From positions 434,001 through 498,000 of the forward strand of contig NZ_JBHSMT010000029.1 in assembly GCF_042654985.1 (NCBI RefSeq): a stretch of DNA of 64,000 nucleotides, read 5' to 3'. Below are positions 17,623-27,336 of this stretch, in pieces. The notes under the pieces were generated by a model that saw only the letters and a list, made by a program, of their open reading frames with translations, had not been told where the DNA came from and did no database searches. The stretch is from Paraherbaspirillum soli. GTDB taxonomy: Bacteria; Pseudomonadota; Gammaproteobacteria; Burkholderiales; Burkholderiaceae_D. Made by a program: the position numbers and the translations under genes. How positions within the stretch are numbered: position 1 is the stretch's first letter; each line of letters starts with the position of its first letter.

Positions 17623-19494
17623 TCAGTCGGCCGGCTTCCAGATCTGGCCGATCGACAGGCTGGTCAGTTTCTTCTTGCGGCCGTACCACAGGTTGGCGAA
17701 GCCGCGCGACACGAATACCGCCGAGAAAATCGAGGTCAGGATGCCGAGGCAATGCACCACCGCAAAACCGCGAATCGCACCGGAGCCGAAAATCAGCAAT
17801 GCCAGACCGGCAATCAGCGTCGTCACGTTGGAGTCGAGAATGGTAGCCCAGGCACGATCGAAGCCGATCGCAATCGCCGCTTGCGGCGAATTGCCGTTAC
17901 GCAGTTCTTCGCGGATGCGCTCGTTGACCAACACGTTGGCGTCGATCGCAATACCCAGGGTCAGCGCGATCGCCGCGATACCCGGCAAGGTCAGGGTCGC
18001 CTGAAGAGTCGACAACACAGCCACCAGCAGCAGCAGGTTGACCGACAAGGCCAGCACGCTGAACAAACCGAACAGCATGTAATACGCGATCATGAACACC
18101 GCAATCACGGCAAAGCCGTACATGGTCGAGTCGAAACCCTTCTTGATATTGTCGGCCCCCAGTTGCGGCCCGATAGTGCGCTCTTCGATGATCTCCATCG
18201 GCGCCGCCAGCGAACCGGCGCGCAGCAGCAATGCCAAATCGGCCGCGTTCTCAGCCGAACCCATGCCGGTGATCTGGAAGCGCGAGCCCAGTTCGCTTTG
18301 GATCGTCGCTACCGTCAATACTTCGCCCTTGCCCTTTTCGAACAGCACGATCGCCATCGCCTTGCCGACCTTGGTGCGGGTAGCTTCGCGCATCTTGCGG
18401 CCGCCGTCGCCGTTGAGGTCGATGCTGACTGCCGGATTCTGGTTCTGGTCAAAACTGACTGCGGCGTTGGAAATATAGTCGCCGGTCAGCACCGGTTCTT
18501 TAATCAATATCACCGGCGCGTTCTTGCCGACCTTGAACAGTTCGGAGCCGAACGGCACCGCCGCGGTGGCTTCGGTGCCGCGGGTCACCGACTCGTCCAC
18601 CATCCGCACTTCCAGGGTGGCGGTACGACCGATGATATTTTTGGCGCGCGAGACATCCTGCACGCCAGGCAACTGAACCACGATCCGGTCCGCGCCCTGA
18701 CGTTGAATGACCGGCTCGGAGACGCCTAATTCATTGACCCGTTTCGCCAGCGTCGTAATGTTTTGTTGAACGCCGTTATCGATAATCTGCTTCAGCGATT
18801 CCGGCTTCAAGGTCGCATGCAGCGCTGCTTCCGCCTCCGCACCGGCGCCTGCAGGCGTGGCCTGGATCAGCAATTCCGGCAATTGCGAGACCAGCAAATC
18901 GCGGGCCTTGGTCAAGGTGTCCTGATCGCGGAAACTGATGTCGATCGCATCGCCGTTGCGGCTCAGCCCGCTATAGCGAATCTCTTTGTCTTTCAACGTA
19001 GTGCGGACGCTGGCTTGCAAACCTTGCAGGCGCTTGTTGACCACGGCCTTGGTATCGACCTGCATCAGGAAATGCACGCCGCCGCGCAAATCGAGACCCA
19101 GATACATCGGGAATGCGTGCAGGCTTTGCAACCAGTGCGGCGTATTCGGCACCAGGTTAAAGGCAAGCACATAGCTCGGATCGCTAGGATCGGTATTCAG
19201 GGTCTGCTCCAGCAGCGCCTTTGCCTTGAACTGGCTGTCGGTATCGTGGAAACGTGCGCGCACCGTACCTTGCGTGCCGGCGTTTTCGAACACGACGCTG
19301 TCCGCCTTCAAATTGCCTTGCTGCAGGACCTGTTCAACGCGATCGGCCAGGGACCGGTCCACTTTCAAGGTCGATTTGTCGCTGCTGACCTGCACCGCAG
19401 GCGATTCGCCAAAGAAATTCGGCAGGGTGTACAGCACGCCGAACAGCAGCGCGATGGCGATGAGAATATATTTCCAGAGGGGGTAACGATTCAT
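17623..19494 (-). CDS. secD: Protein translocase subunit SecD
   Basis: A 623-residue inner-membrane protein of the SecDF-YajC complex. The first membrane helix is at residues 8-26 (YILIAIALLFGVLYTLPNFF). A large periplasmic region (about 30-440) includes GLDLRGGVHFLMQVD, the SecD signature, and LPGVQDVSRAKNIIG. Five helices follow, with ALTLGIAIDANVLVNERIRE carrying the conserved Asp of the proton pathway near residue 527. The length is close to E. coli SecD (615). A 130-base gap separates it from secF. Confidence 0.96.
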   Translation of the reverse strand: MNRYPLWKYILIAIALLFGVLYTLPNFFGESPAVQVSSDKSTLKVDRSLADRVEQVLQQGNLKADSVVFENAGTQGTVRARFHDTDSQFKAKALLEQTLNTDPSDPSYVLAFNLVPNTPHWLQSLHAFPMYLGLDLRGGVHFLMQVDTKAVVNKRLQGLQASVRTTLKDKEIRYSGLSRNGDAIDISFRDQDTLTKARDLLVSQLPELLIQATPAGAGAEAEAALHATLKPESLKQIIDNGVQQNITTLAKRVNELGVSEPVIQRQGADRIVVQLPGVQDVSRAKNIIGRTATLEVRMVDESVTRGTEATAAVPFGSELFKVGKNAPVILIKEPVLTGDYISNAAVSFDQNQNPAVSIDLNGDGGRKMREATRTKVGKAMAIVLFEKGKGEVLTVATIQSELGSRFQITGMGSAENAADLALLLRAGSLAAPMEIIEERTIGPQLGADNIKKGFDSTMYGFAVIAVFMIAYYMLFGLFSVLALSVNLLLLVAVLSTLQATLTLPGIAAIALTLGIAIDANVLVNERIREELRNGNSPQAAIAIGFDRAWATILDSNVTTLIAGLALLIFGSGAIRGFAVVHCLGILTSIFSAVFVSRGFANLWYGRKKKLTSLSIGQIWKPAD

Positions 19495-19661
19495 AGTGAT
19501 TCAGCGTTCTGAGTTGGCCTCATTCTTGCGCGAGGCTCATGCTTCTGTAAGTTGAGACTGCCGATGCCTTGATTGCTTCTGGCTCAGGGCTCCGATTGGC
19601 AGCATGCACATTTGAAGAGAGCGTCCGCGAGGATGCCCTGGTTCGCTCAAGCACAGGGAGC

Positions 19662-20012
19662 TTACTGTGCCGTCTTGATTGTGCCCTTTGGCAGCAAGGT
19701 GGTGACCGAACCTTTTTGCACCACGACTTCGGTGCCGCTGGCGATTTCCAGGGTCACGTAAGCGTCGGTAACTTTGGTGATCTTGCCCAGCATGCCGCCG
19801 GCGGTAACCACTTCGTCGCCCTTGCCCAGCGCTTCCATCATGGATTTTTGTTCTTTTTGACGCTTCATTTGCGGACGAATCATCAAGAAGTACAACACCA
19901 CGAACATCAAGATAATCGGCAGGAAACTGGACAGATTGCCGCCCAAGCCGAGTGGGCCGGCGGCGCCGGTAGCGGCAGGCGCAACTTGCGCATATGCATT
20001 GGTAATGAACAC
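19662..20012 (-). CDS. yajC: Preprotein translocase accessory subunit YajC
   Basis: A 116-residue single-pass inner-membrane protein that binds SecDF. Its membrane helix FLPIILMFVVLYFLMIRPQMK is followed by the family-typical KRQKEQKSMMEALGKGDEVVTAGG, a basic-acidic cytoplasmic domain. Its N-terminus, MFITNAYAQVAPAATG, is typical of betaproteobacterial YajC. It lies between tgt and secD on the same strand. A 225-base gap to tgt holds no other gene that I can support. Confidence 0.95.
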   Translation of the reverse strand: MFITNAYAQVAPAATGAAGPLGLGGNLSSFLPIILMFVVLYFLMIRPQMKRQKEQKSMMEALGKGDEVVTAGGMLGKITKVTDAYVTLEIASGTEVVVQKGSVTTLLPKGTIKTAQ

Positions 20013-20237
20013 TTGATGCTCCAGGTAGTTTGAAAATTGCCCAGCATTCTAGCATTGGGTAGGCGCATACAACCGCCACGCTTGCCGGCCGTTGCTATTT
20101 ATTGCCGGAAAGCCAGGCTGTTGGATATTTCTAACAACCTACTGCGCGGCCTTATCCGACGGACAACGGCGACATTACACCGCATTGATTGTAAAAAAGC
20201 ACCGATTCTCAACGATTTTAAAATTGCCGACTATGTC

Positions 20238-21377
20238 CTACACGCCGCGCGCGCGCTCCGCATGGAATTGCACCACAAACGCAGCGAATTGCCCCACATC
20301 CAGCGCGGCCCGGATATTTTTCATCAAATCCAGGTAGTAATGCAAGTTGTGGATGGTGTTCAGCCGCGCGCCGAGAATTTCGCCGGTGCGATGCAAATGA
20401 TGCAAGTAAGCGCGCGAGAAATTGCGGCAGGCATAACAGCCGCAGGTTTCGTCCAGCGGCTTTTCATCTTCCTTGTAGCGCGCATTCTTGATTTTCAGAT
20501 CGCCGAAACGGGTAAACAACCAGCCATTGCGCGCATTGCGGGTCGGCATCACGCAGTCGAACATGTCGATGCCGCTTTCAACCCCGGCCACCAGGTCTTC
20601 CGGAGTGCCGACGCCCATCAGGTAGTGCGGCTTGTCGGCCGGCAAACGCGGGCCGATGTGCGACAGCACCCGCATCATTTCTTCTTTCGGCTCGCCCACC
20701 GACAGACCGCCGATGGCGATGCCGTGAAAACCGCCATGGGCGTCCAGGTCTTGCAGCCCGGCCAGCGACTCGTCGCGCAAATGCTCGTACATCCCGCCCT
20801 GGACGATGCCGAACAAGGCGTTCGGGTTTTCCAGCTGATCGAATTCATTCTTCGAACGTTTGGCCCAGCGCAGCGACATCCGCATCGATTGCGCGGCTTC
20901 GTCACTGGTCGCCGGGCGGCCGTCGATTTCATACGGGGTGCACTCGTCGAACTGCATCACGATGTCGGAGTTCAGCGCCTTCTGGATTTGCATCGAGACT
21001 TCCGGCGACAGGAACAATTTATCGCCGTTGATCGGCGAGGCGAATTTGACGCCCTCTTCCGTGATCTTGCGCATCGCGCCTAGCGAAAACACTTGAAAAC
21101 CGCCTGAGTCGGTCAAAATCGGCTTATCCCAGCCCATGAATTTATGCAGGCCGCCGAACTTCTCGATCACGTCCATGCCGGGCCGCAGCCACAAATGGAA
21201 GGTATTGCCGAGGATAATCTGCGCCTCGATTTCCACCAGTTCCAGCGGCGACATGGCCTTGACCGAGCCGTAAGTGCCGACCGGCATGAAAATCGGCGTT
21301 TCGACGACGCCGTGGTTAAGTTTCAAACGGCCGCGACGGGCCTTTCCTTCGGTTTTGAGCAGCGTGAATTCAAGCAT
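20238..21377 (-). CDS. tgt: tRNA-guanine transglycosylase
   Basis: A 379-residue enzyme that exchanges guanine 34 for preQ1 in tRNAs with GUN anticodons, a step in queuosine synthesis. LTDSGGFQVFSLGAMRKITE near residue 90 contains one catalytic aspartate. FDCVMPTRNARNG near residue 265 contains the nucleophile region. The zinc site is CGCYACRNFSRAYLHHL near residue 306. It begins six bases after queA, so the two are cotranscribed. The preQ1 precursor pathway starts from GTP cyclohydrolase, encoded in this window as folE2. Confidence 0.97.
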   Translation of the reverse strand: MLEFTLLKTEGKARRGRLKLNHGVVETPIFMPVGTYGSVKAMSPLELVEIEAQIILGNTFHLWLRPGMDVIEKFGGLHKFMGWDKPILTDSGGFQVFSLGAMRKITEEGVKFASPINGDKLFLSPEVSMQIQKALNSDIVMQFDECTPYEIDGRPATSDEAAQSMRMSLRWAKRSKNEFDQLENPNALFGIVQGGMYEHLRDESLAGLQDLDAHGGFHGIAIGGLSVGEPKEEMMRVLSHIGPRLPADKPHYLMGVGTPEDLVAGVESGIDMFDCVMPTRNARNGWLFTRFGDLKIKNARYKEDEKPLDETCGCYACRNFSRAYLHHLHRTGEILGARLNTIHNLHYYLDLMKNIRAALDVGQFAAFVVQFHAERARGV

Positions 21378-21383
21378 TGGAAT

Positions 21384-22409
21384 CTATTCAGTGAGGGTAT
21401 AAGTCAGCAGCATGGCATCGCCGTAGCTGAAGAAGCGATAACGCTGGGCGATCGCATGGGCATAGGCGGCCTTGATGCAGTCGTAGCCGGCAAATGCCGA
21501 GACCAGCATCAGCAGCGTCGATTTGGGCAAATGGAAATTGGTAATCAGCCGGTCCACCGTATGGAAGCGATAACCCGGCGTAATAAACAGCGCGGTATCG
21601 GCGCTGCCGGCTTGCAGCGTTCCGGATTGCGAGGCCGATTCCAGCGCCCGCAAACTGGTGGTGCCGACCGCCACCACATTGCCGCCGGCGGCTTTGGTGG
21701 CGCGCACGGCATCGACCGTGGCGGCGGATATCGTGTACCACTCGCTATGCATTTTGTGCTCGGCCAGATTCTCGGTGCGCACCGGCTGGAAAGTGCCGGC
21801 GCCGACGTGCAGCGTGACGTAAGCAAAGCCGACGCCCTTTTGCCGCAAGCGTTCCAGCAGTGCCTGATCGAAATGCAGGCCGGCGGTAGGCGCCGCCACC
21901 GCACCCGGCTGCTTGGCGTAGACGGTTTGATAACGCGTTTCATCGAAGGCATCGGCCGCATGTTCGATATACGGCGGCAACGGCAGACGGCCGTAGTGGT
22001 CGATCAATTCAAACACGTCGGCCGGGAATAGCAGCGTGTAAAACTCGCCGACGCGCTCGCCGACCACCACCTCGAATGCGTCGGCCAGTTTGATGGTGCT
22101 GCCGGCCGGCGGCGATTTCGAAGCGCGCACCTGCGCATGCACGGTACGGTTGTCGACCACCCGCTCAACCAGCACTTCGACTTTGCCGCCGGTTTGCTTG
22201 ACGCCGAAAAAGCGCGCCTTCAGCACACGCGTGTCGTTGAATACCAGCAGATCGCCGGGAGCCAGCAGATCGACGATGTCGGTAAATTGACGATCGATCA
22301 AGCCGCCCTGGGCTACATGCAGCAAACGCGACGCGCTGCGCTCGGCAAGCGGAGTTTGCGCAATCAGTTCAGGCGGCAGCACGAAATCGTAATCGGAAAG
22401 AGAATGCAT
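21384..22409 (-). CDS. queA: S-adenosylmethionine:tRNA ribosyltransferase-isomerase
   Basis: A 341-residue enzyme that moves the ribosyl part of SAM to preQ1 in tRNA, giving epoxyqueuosine. It begins MHSLSDYDFVLPPELIAQTP. Conserved blocks include LVFNDTRVLKARFFG, GAVAAPTAGLHFD near residue 170, YVTLHVGAGTFQPVR, and HNFHLPKS-like TNFHLPKSTLLMLVSAF near residue 293. It is the first gene of the queA-tgt-yajC-secD-secF run. The 305-base gap to recG contains a palindromic repeat element. Confidence 0.97.
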   Translation of the reverse strand: MHSLSDYDFVLPPELIAQTPLAERSASRLLHVAQGGLIDRQFTDIVDLLAPGDLLVFNDTRVLKARFFGVKQTGGKVEVLVERVVDNRTVHAQVRASKSPPAGSTIKLADAFEVVVGERVGEFYTLLFPADVFELIDHYGRLPLPPYIEHAADAFDETRYQTVYAKQPGAVAAPTAGLHFDQALLERLRQKGVGFAYVTLHVGAGTFQPVRTENLAEHKMHSEWYTISAATVDAVRATKAAGGNVVAVGTTSLRALESASQSGTLQAGSADTALFITPGYRFHTVDRLITNFHLPKSTLLMLVSAFAGYDCIKAAYAHAIAQRYRFFSYGDAMLLTYTLTE

Positions 22410-22521
22410 GCGCAGATAAATAAGGGAAACAATCTAAGGGTTGCCGGGTTGCCAATACGGCCATAGGCTTTACAATGGCACCCGCTAAAAGCCTGCTCAA
22501 CACAGAAAGTACGGCAGTAAA

Positions 22522-22651
22522 GGGCTCCTCTAAAAACCGTAGCGAGCGGCCCAAGGTCGGGGCGACGATGTTACAACACCTGCAGTCGTACGGAGCGGGC
22601 GAGCATCGCAGCCCCGAGATTGGGTCGCGCAGTAGGTTTTTAGAGGAGCCC
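22522..22651. repeat. Palindromic repeat family A, full copy 1
   Basis: A 130-base non-coding element. Its ends, GGGCTCCTCTAAAAACC and GGTTTTTAGAGGAGCCC, are perfect inverted repeats of 17 bases. Next to the left arm is GTAGCGAGCGGCCCAAGGTCG, and next to the right arm is CGAGATTGGGTCGCGCAGTA. The same ends and inner blocks recur at 31861-31981. It lies in the divergent queA-recG gap. No coding frame in it is credible. Confidence 0.85.
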
Positions 22652-22714
22652 AACGACCGAACCCGCTATTTTACGCCTTGTAGCCCACGCCCTGTACCCA
22701 ATTAACGGCCTGAT

Positions 22715-24844
22715 ATGCCAGTCACGAAGCGAAAACCTGCCACTGCCGCCGCCGTCCCCAACGCCGCCAACAGCCGCGCAAGCAAATTGGCGCGCCTGGG
22801 TTTGCACTCGGATATGGATCTGGTGCTGCACCTGCCATTGCGCTACGAAGACGAAACGCAAGTGATCAGCATCCGCCAAGCCGACCTGATGGGTTCCAGC
22901 GTGGCGCAGGTCGAGGGCGTGGTCAGCGCCTGCGATATCCAGTATCGGCCGCGGCGGCAATTGGTGGTGACCATCGCCGACGACAGCGGCCAGCTGGTGA
23001 TGCGATTCTTGAATTTTTACGGCAGCCAAACCAAGCAGTTGGCGGTCGGCACCCGGGTCCGGGCGCGCGGCGAAATCCGCCACGGATTTTTCGGCGCCGA
23101 GGTGGTGCATCCGACTTACAAAGTCGTGCTTGAAGGCGCGCCGCTGCCGTCGGCATTGACGCCGGTGTATCCGTCCGGCGAAGGCTTGTCGCAAGCCTAT
23201 CTGCGCAAGTCGATTGCCGACGCCATGCAACGCTTGCAGTGGCGCGACACACTCTCCGCCGAACAGCTGGCGGCGTTGCGTCTGACGCCGTTCGAAGCGG
23301 CGGTACGGCTGTTGCACAACCCGCCGCCGGAAGTCGACGAAAACGCACTGGAAGACCGCTCGCATCCGGCCTGGGTGCGGATGAAGTTCGATGAACTGCT
23401 GGCGCAGCAGTTGTCGCTGAAGCGGGCACAGGTGGCGCGCCGCGCCAAGAACGCCCGCGCGCTGCCGCAGATCGGCGCGCTGTCCGATGCTTTCCTGAGC
23501 CGCCTGCCGTTCGCCCTGACCGCCGCACAACAACGGGTATTGACCGAAATCCGGACCGACCTGCGCGCCTCATTCCCGATGCAGCGCTTGCTGCAAGGCG
23601 ATGTCGGCAGCGGCAAAACCGTGGTCGCCGCGCTGGCGGCGGCACAGGCGATAGACAGCGGCTTTCAGGCGGTGCTGATGGCGCCGACCGAGATTCTGGC
23701 GGACCAGCATTTCCGCAAAATCGCGGCCTGGATGGAGCCGCTTGGCGTCACCGTCGCCTGGCTCACCGGCAGCCTGAAAAAGAAAGAAAAAATCGCCGCC
23801 CAAGCCCTGATCGAATCGGGCCAGGCGCAACTGGTGATCGGCACCCACGCGTTGATTCAGGACAGCGTGCAATTTTCCCGCCTTGGCTTGGTGATCGTCG
23901 ACGAACAACACCGTTTCGGGGTCGGTCAGCGGCTGGCTTTGCGCAACAAGGCGGCGACCGAAAATGGCGGCGCTGACGGCGAAAGCACGCTCGCGATGAC
24001 ATCCAACTTTGTGCCGCATCAATTGATGATGAGTGCGACGCCGATCCCGCGCACGCTGGCGATGACCTATTACGCCGACCTGGAAATTTCGGTGATCGAC
24101 GAATTGCCGCCTGGCCGCACGCCGGTCGTCACCCGCGCGGTCGACCAGAACCGGCGCGACGAAGTAATAGCCCGGGTGCATGCGGCGGCTCAGGACGGCC
24201 GCCAGGTGTACTGGGTCTGCCCGCTGATCGAGGAGTCGGAAGCACTACAGCTGCAGACTGCCACCGACACCTATTCGATGCTGGCGGAAGCGCTGCCCGA
24301 CTTGCGCGTCGGCCTGGTTCACGGACGTCTGAAGCAGGCCGAAAAGCAGGACGTGATGGACGCTTTCAGCCGCGGCGAAGTCCAAGTCCTGGTCGCCACC
24401 ACCGTGATCGAGGTCGGGGTCGATGTTCCCAACGCGTCGCTGATGGTGATCGAGCATGCCGAGCGCTTCGGGCTGTCGCAGTTGCACCAGCTGCGGGGCC
24501 GGGTTGGACGCGGATCGGCGGCCAGCGTATGCTTGTTGCTGTATCAAAGCCCGCTCGGCAGCATCGCCAGACAACGCTTGATGACCATGCGCGCCACCAC
24601 CGACGGCTTTGAAATTGCGCGGCGCGACCTGGAGATTCGGGGCCCCGGAGAATTTCTGGGAGCGCGTCAATCCGGTCAGGCCATGCTGCGCTTTGCCGAT
24701 CTGACCACCGATCAATGGCTGGTCGATCAAGCCCGCGATCTGGCCCAGACGCTGCTGCACGACCCGGCGCCGGCCAGCGCGGCAACGGTGGAAGCGCATT
24801 TGGCGCGCTGGCTCGGCGGACGTGAGGATTTTTTGAAGGTATAG
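22715..24844 (+). CDS. recG: ATP-dependent DNA helicase RecG
   Basis: A 709-residue branch-migrating helicase that regresses stalled forks and processes Holliday junctions. The N-terminal wedge/OB domain (about 1-250) includes LPLRYEDET. The helicase part has Walker A LLQGDVGSGKTVVAALAA near residue 294, the DEQH box near 395, MSATPIPRTLAMT (motif III), VLVATTVIEVGVDVPNASLM and the QLRGRVGRG motif VI. DGFEIARRDLEIRGPGEFLGARQSG is the RecG TRG region. Length is normal. oxyR follows on the same strand after 108 bases. Confidence 0.96.
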   Translation: MPVTKRKPATAAAVPNAANSRASKLARLGLHSDMDLVLHLPLRYEDETQVISIRQADLMGSSVAQVEGVVSACDIQYRPRRQLVVTIADDSGQLVMRFLNFYGSQTKQLAVGTRVRARGEIRHGFFGAEVVHPTYKVVLEGAPLPSALTPVYPSGEGLSQAYLRKSIADAMQRLQWRDTLSAEQLAALRLTPFEAAVRLLHNPPPEVDENALEDRSHPAWVRMKFDELLAQQLSLKRAQVARRAKNARALPQIGALSDAFLSRLPFALTAAQQRVLTEIRTDLRASFPMQRLLQGDVGSGKTVVAALAAAQAIDSGFQAVLMAPTEILADQHFRKIAAWMEPLGVTVAWLTGSLKKKEKIAAQALIESGQAQLVIGTHALIQDSVQFSRLGLVIVDEQHRFGVGQRLALRNKAATENGGADGESTLAMTSNFVPHQLMMSATPIPRTLAMTYYADLEISVIDELPPGRTPVVTRAVDQNRRDEVIARVHAAAQDGRQVYWVCPLIEESEALQLQTATDTYSMLAEALPDLRVGLVHGRLKQAEKQDVMDAFSRGEVQVLVATTVIEVGVDVPNASLMVIEHAERFGLSQLHQLRGRVGRGSAASVCLLLYQSPLGSIARQRLMTMRATTDGFEIARRDLEIRGPGEFLGARQSGQAMLRFADLTTDQWLVDQARDLAQTLLHDPAPASAATVEAHLARWLGGREDFLKV

Positions 24845-24952
24845 CACCCCTGTCAAAACTGACAGCTAAGCACTACAGCGAACTGGTTTTGCCTATGGCA
24901 GGACCGCGACATAGGGACATCTCCCCACTAAAAATTATGCGAAGATAACGCC

Positions 24953-25900
24953 ATGACTCTGACCGAACTCAAATACATCGTCGCGGTAGCCCGCGTCAAG
25001 CATTTTGGCCATGCTGCGGAAGCGTGTTTCGTCGCGCAGCCGACGCTCTCCGTTGCGATCAAAAAGCTCGAGGACGAGCTTGGCGTGGTGATCTTCGAGC
25101 GCGGCGGCACCGAAATCTCGGTGACCCCGCTAGGCGCCCAGATCGTGGCCCAGGCCGAACGCGTACTGGAGCAAACCGCCACCATCCGCGAAATCGCCAA
25201 CCAGAATAAAGACCCGCTAGCCGGGCCGCTGCGCCTCGGCATCATCTATACGGTCGGCCCCTATTTGCTGCCGCCGCTGGTCAAAACCATGATCGAGCAA
25301 GTGCCGCAAATGCCGCTGGTATTGCAGGAAAACTTTACCGTGCGGCTGCTGGAACTGCTGCGCCAGGGCGAACTCGACGCCGCCATCATCGCCCTGCCGT
25401 TCCCGGAACACGGTCTGATGGTGCAACCGCTGTACGACGAACCGTTCGTGGTGGCGCTGCCAAAACATCACGCCTGGGCCGAGCGCGAAAGCATCAGCGC
25501 CCAGGACCTCAAATCGGAAACCATGCTGTTGCTGGGCAACGGCCATTGCTTCCGCGACCAGGTCCTCGAAGTTTGTCCGGAAATGTCGCGCTTCTCGACC
25601 ACCGGCGATGGCATCGCCCGGACCTTCGAGGGCTCGTCGCTGGAAACCATCCGCCACATGGTGGCGTCCGGGATCGGCATTACCGTGCTGCCGCTGGCCT
25701 CGGTGCCGGACATCGACAACAAGGACGGCATGCTGCGTTATGTACCGTTTTCCACACCCAGCCCGTCGCGCCGTGTCGTCATCGCCTGGCGCAAAAGCTT
25801 TACGCGCAGCGCCGCCATCAACGCGGTGCAACAAGCTGTGCTCAGCTGCGGCTTGCACGGCGTGAACTTGCTGCACGATGCGAAGGCGCTCGAAGGATAG
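24953..25900 (+). CDS. oxyR: Peroxide-sensing LysR-type regulator OxyR
   Basis: A 315-residue LysR-family regulator. The N-terminal winged helix begins MTLTELKYIVAVARVKHFGHAAEACFVAQPTLS. The redox switch GNGHCFRDQVLEVCPEM has two cysteines nine residues apart, as Cys199 and Cys208 in E. coli OxyR. These form a disulfide on exposure to hydrogen peroxide and turn on catalase and peroxidase genes. The recG-oxyR neighbourhood is typical of Burkholderiales. A small CTGTCA-AAAC-TGACAG inverted repeat (24850-24865) lies in the upstream gap. Confidence 0.93.
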   Translation: MTLTELKYIVAVARVKHFGHAAEACFVAQPTLSVAIKKLEDELGVVIFERGGTEISVTPLGAQIVAQAERVLEQTATIREIANQNKDPLAGPLRLGIIYTVGPYLLPPLVKTMIEQVPQMPLVLQENFTVRLLELLRQGELDAAIIALPFPEHGLMVQPLYDEPFVVALPKHHAWAERESISAQDLKSETMLLLGNGHCFRDQVLEVCPEMSRFSTTGDGIARTFEGSSLETIRHMVASGIGITVLPLASVPDIDNKDGMLRYVPFSTPSPSRRVVIAWRKSFTRSAAINAVQQAVLSCGLHGVNLLHDAKALEG

Positions 25901-25944
25901 TTCTACGGTTGAAGAATTTTTCGCCGACTTTCACATAACAAAAT

Positions 25945-25974
25945 AGGCCGGAAAAGCACAAAGTTTTCCGGCCT
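25945..25974 (+). terminator. Terminator-like hairpin between oxyR and ubiA
   Basis: AGGCCGGAAAA and TTTTCCGGCCT form a perfect 11-bp stem around an eight-base loop, 45 bases past the oxyR stop. The following T-run is weak (GCGCCTTTCT), so efficiency is uncertain. Confidence 0.65.
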
Positions 25975-26005
25975 GCGCCTTTCTAATTGCACCGAATATT
26001 TGCAA

Positions 26006-26863
26006 ATGATGACCCGCTTCAAACTCTATCTGCAACTGATCCGCATGGACAAACCGATCGGCAGCCTGCTGCTGCTGTGGCCGACGCTGGCCGCCTTGTG
26101 GCTGGCCGCCGGCGGCAAGCCGGCGTGGTCGCTGGTCGGGATTTTCTGTGCCGGCACCGTGCTGATGCGCTCGGCCGGTTGCGCGATCAACGATTTCGCC
26201 GATCGCGATTTTGACAAGCACGTTGAACGTACCGCGCAACGGCCGCTGACCAGCGGCAAGATCGCGCCGTGGGAGGCGGTGATGGTGGCGCTGGTGCTGA
26301 CCTTGGCGTCATTGCTGCTGATCCTGCCGCTGAATACGCTGACCAAACAGCTATCGGTGATCGCCGTCATCGTGGCCGGCAGTTATCCGTATTTCAAACG
26401 CTTCTTCGCGATCCCGCAAGCCTATCTGGGGATTGCCTTCGGCTTCGGCATCCCGATGGGCTTCGCTGCCGTCCAGGGTTCGGTGCCGCCGGCAGCCTGG
26501 TTATTACTGATCGCCAATGTGTTCTGGGCAGTCGCCTACGATACCGAATATGCGATGGTCGACCGCGACGACGACCTCAAGATCGGGATTCGCACCTCGG
26601 CCATCACCTTTGGCCGCCACGATGTGCTGGCAGTCATGCTGTGCTACGCGGTCAGTCTGGGGCTGGTATTCGCGGTGGGCTGGCAATATGGTTTGCGCGG
26701 CTGGTTCGGCGCTGGCTTGCTGCTGGCCGTCGGCTGCGCCATTTATCACTACACGCTGATCCGCAGCAGGGAACGCGCCGGCTGCTTTGCCGCCTTCCGT
26801 CACAACAACTGGCTTGGCGCCGCCGTATTCGGTGGGATTGCGCTAGACTACGCGTTGCGATAA
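26006..26863 (+). CDS. ubiA: 4-hydroxybenzoate octaprenyltransferase
   Basis: A 285-residue integral membrane prenyltransferase that attaches the polyprenyl tail to 4-hydroxybenzoate in ubiquinone synthesis. The first aspartate-rich motif NDFADRDFDKHVERTAQRPL lies near residue 67 and the second, YDTEYAMVDRDDDLKIG, near residue 176; both bind the prenyl diphosphate through magnesium. About eight or nine membrane helices surround them. The ATG at 26006 or 26009 is preferred over a TTG two codons upstream. Its substrate is made by UbiC, also in this window. Confidence 0.95.
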   Translation: MMTRFKLYLQLIRMDKPIGSLLLLWPTLAALWLAAGGKPAWSLVGIFCAGTVLMRSAGCAINDFADRDFDKHVERTAQRPLTSGKIAPWEAVMVALVLTLASLLLILPLNTLTKQLSVIAVIVAGSYPYFKRFFAIPQAYLGIAFGFGIPMGFAAVQGSVPPAAWLLLIANVFWAVAYDTEYAMVDRDDDLKIGIRTSAITFGRHDVLAVMLCYAVSLGLVFAVGWQYGLRGWFGAGLLLAVGCAIYHYTLIRSRERAGCFAAFRHNNWLGAAVFGGIALDYALR

Positions 26864-26929
26864 CAATTCGACATGTTATTTAAAGTTCTTTTAGCAGCAC
26901 GCCCACCAACTACATTGAAGAGGTAAATA

Positions 26930-27250
26930 ATGGCTACGACCGAACACACAAATGACACTCGCGAAAATCTGGCTGGCGACCTCAAATCGGTCATTCAAGA
27001 AGCGGAAAACCTGCTCGACGGCGCCCAGGAACAAGGCGGACAAAAGTATGAAGCAGCGCGCGCCAAGTTGAAAGCAGCGTTGGAAACGGCAAAAACAGAG
27101 CTGCCCAAAGCCACAAAAAAAGCACTGGAAAAAACCAAGCATGCAGCCCATGCGACTGACGAATACGTCGCCGACAATCCCTGGAAAGCGGTCAGCCTTG
27201 CCGCCGCTATCGGTTTACTGGCGGGTCTGGTGATCGGTCGCAGCAAATAA
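26930..27250 (+). CDS. ElaB/YqjD/DUF883-family membrane protein
   Basis: A 106-residue protein with a long amphipathic, Lys/Glu/Ala-rich helix (about residues 10-85) and a C-terminal membrane anchor AVSLAAAIGLLAGLVIGRS. The motif DEYVADNPWKAV just before the anchor is the family hallmark. E. coli members (YqjD, ElaB, YgaM) sit in the inner membrane, bind ribosomes and increase in stationary phase. A good Shine-Dalgarno, GAAGAGG, precedes the ATG. A bidirectional terminator follows. Confidence 0.88.
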   Translation: MATTEHTNDTRENLAGDLKSVIQEAENLLDGAQEQGGQKYEAARAKLKAALETAKTELPKATKKALEKTKHAAHATDEYVADNPWKAVSLAAAIGLLAGLVIGRSK

Positions 27251-27276
27251 ACGGCAATCATCGAATAAGCCCCCCT

Positions 27277-27322
27277 AAAAAAACAGGGCGCAATCGCGAT
27301 GCGGTTGCGCCCTGTTTTTTTT
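27277..27322. terminator. Bidirectional terminator between the YqjD-like gene and proC
   Basis: AAAAAACAGGGCGCAA and TTGCGCCCTGTTTTTT form a 16-bp stem with an 11-base loop. It serves the plus-strand YqjD-like gene and the minus-strand proC, which converge here. Confidence 0.93.
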
Positions 27323-27336
27323 ATGCCCTTAGCGAT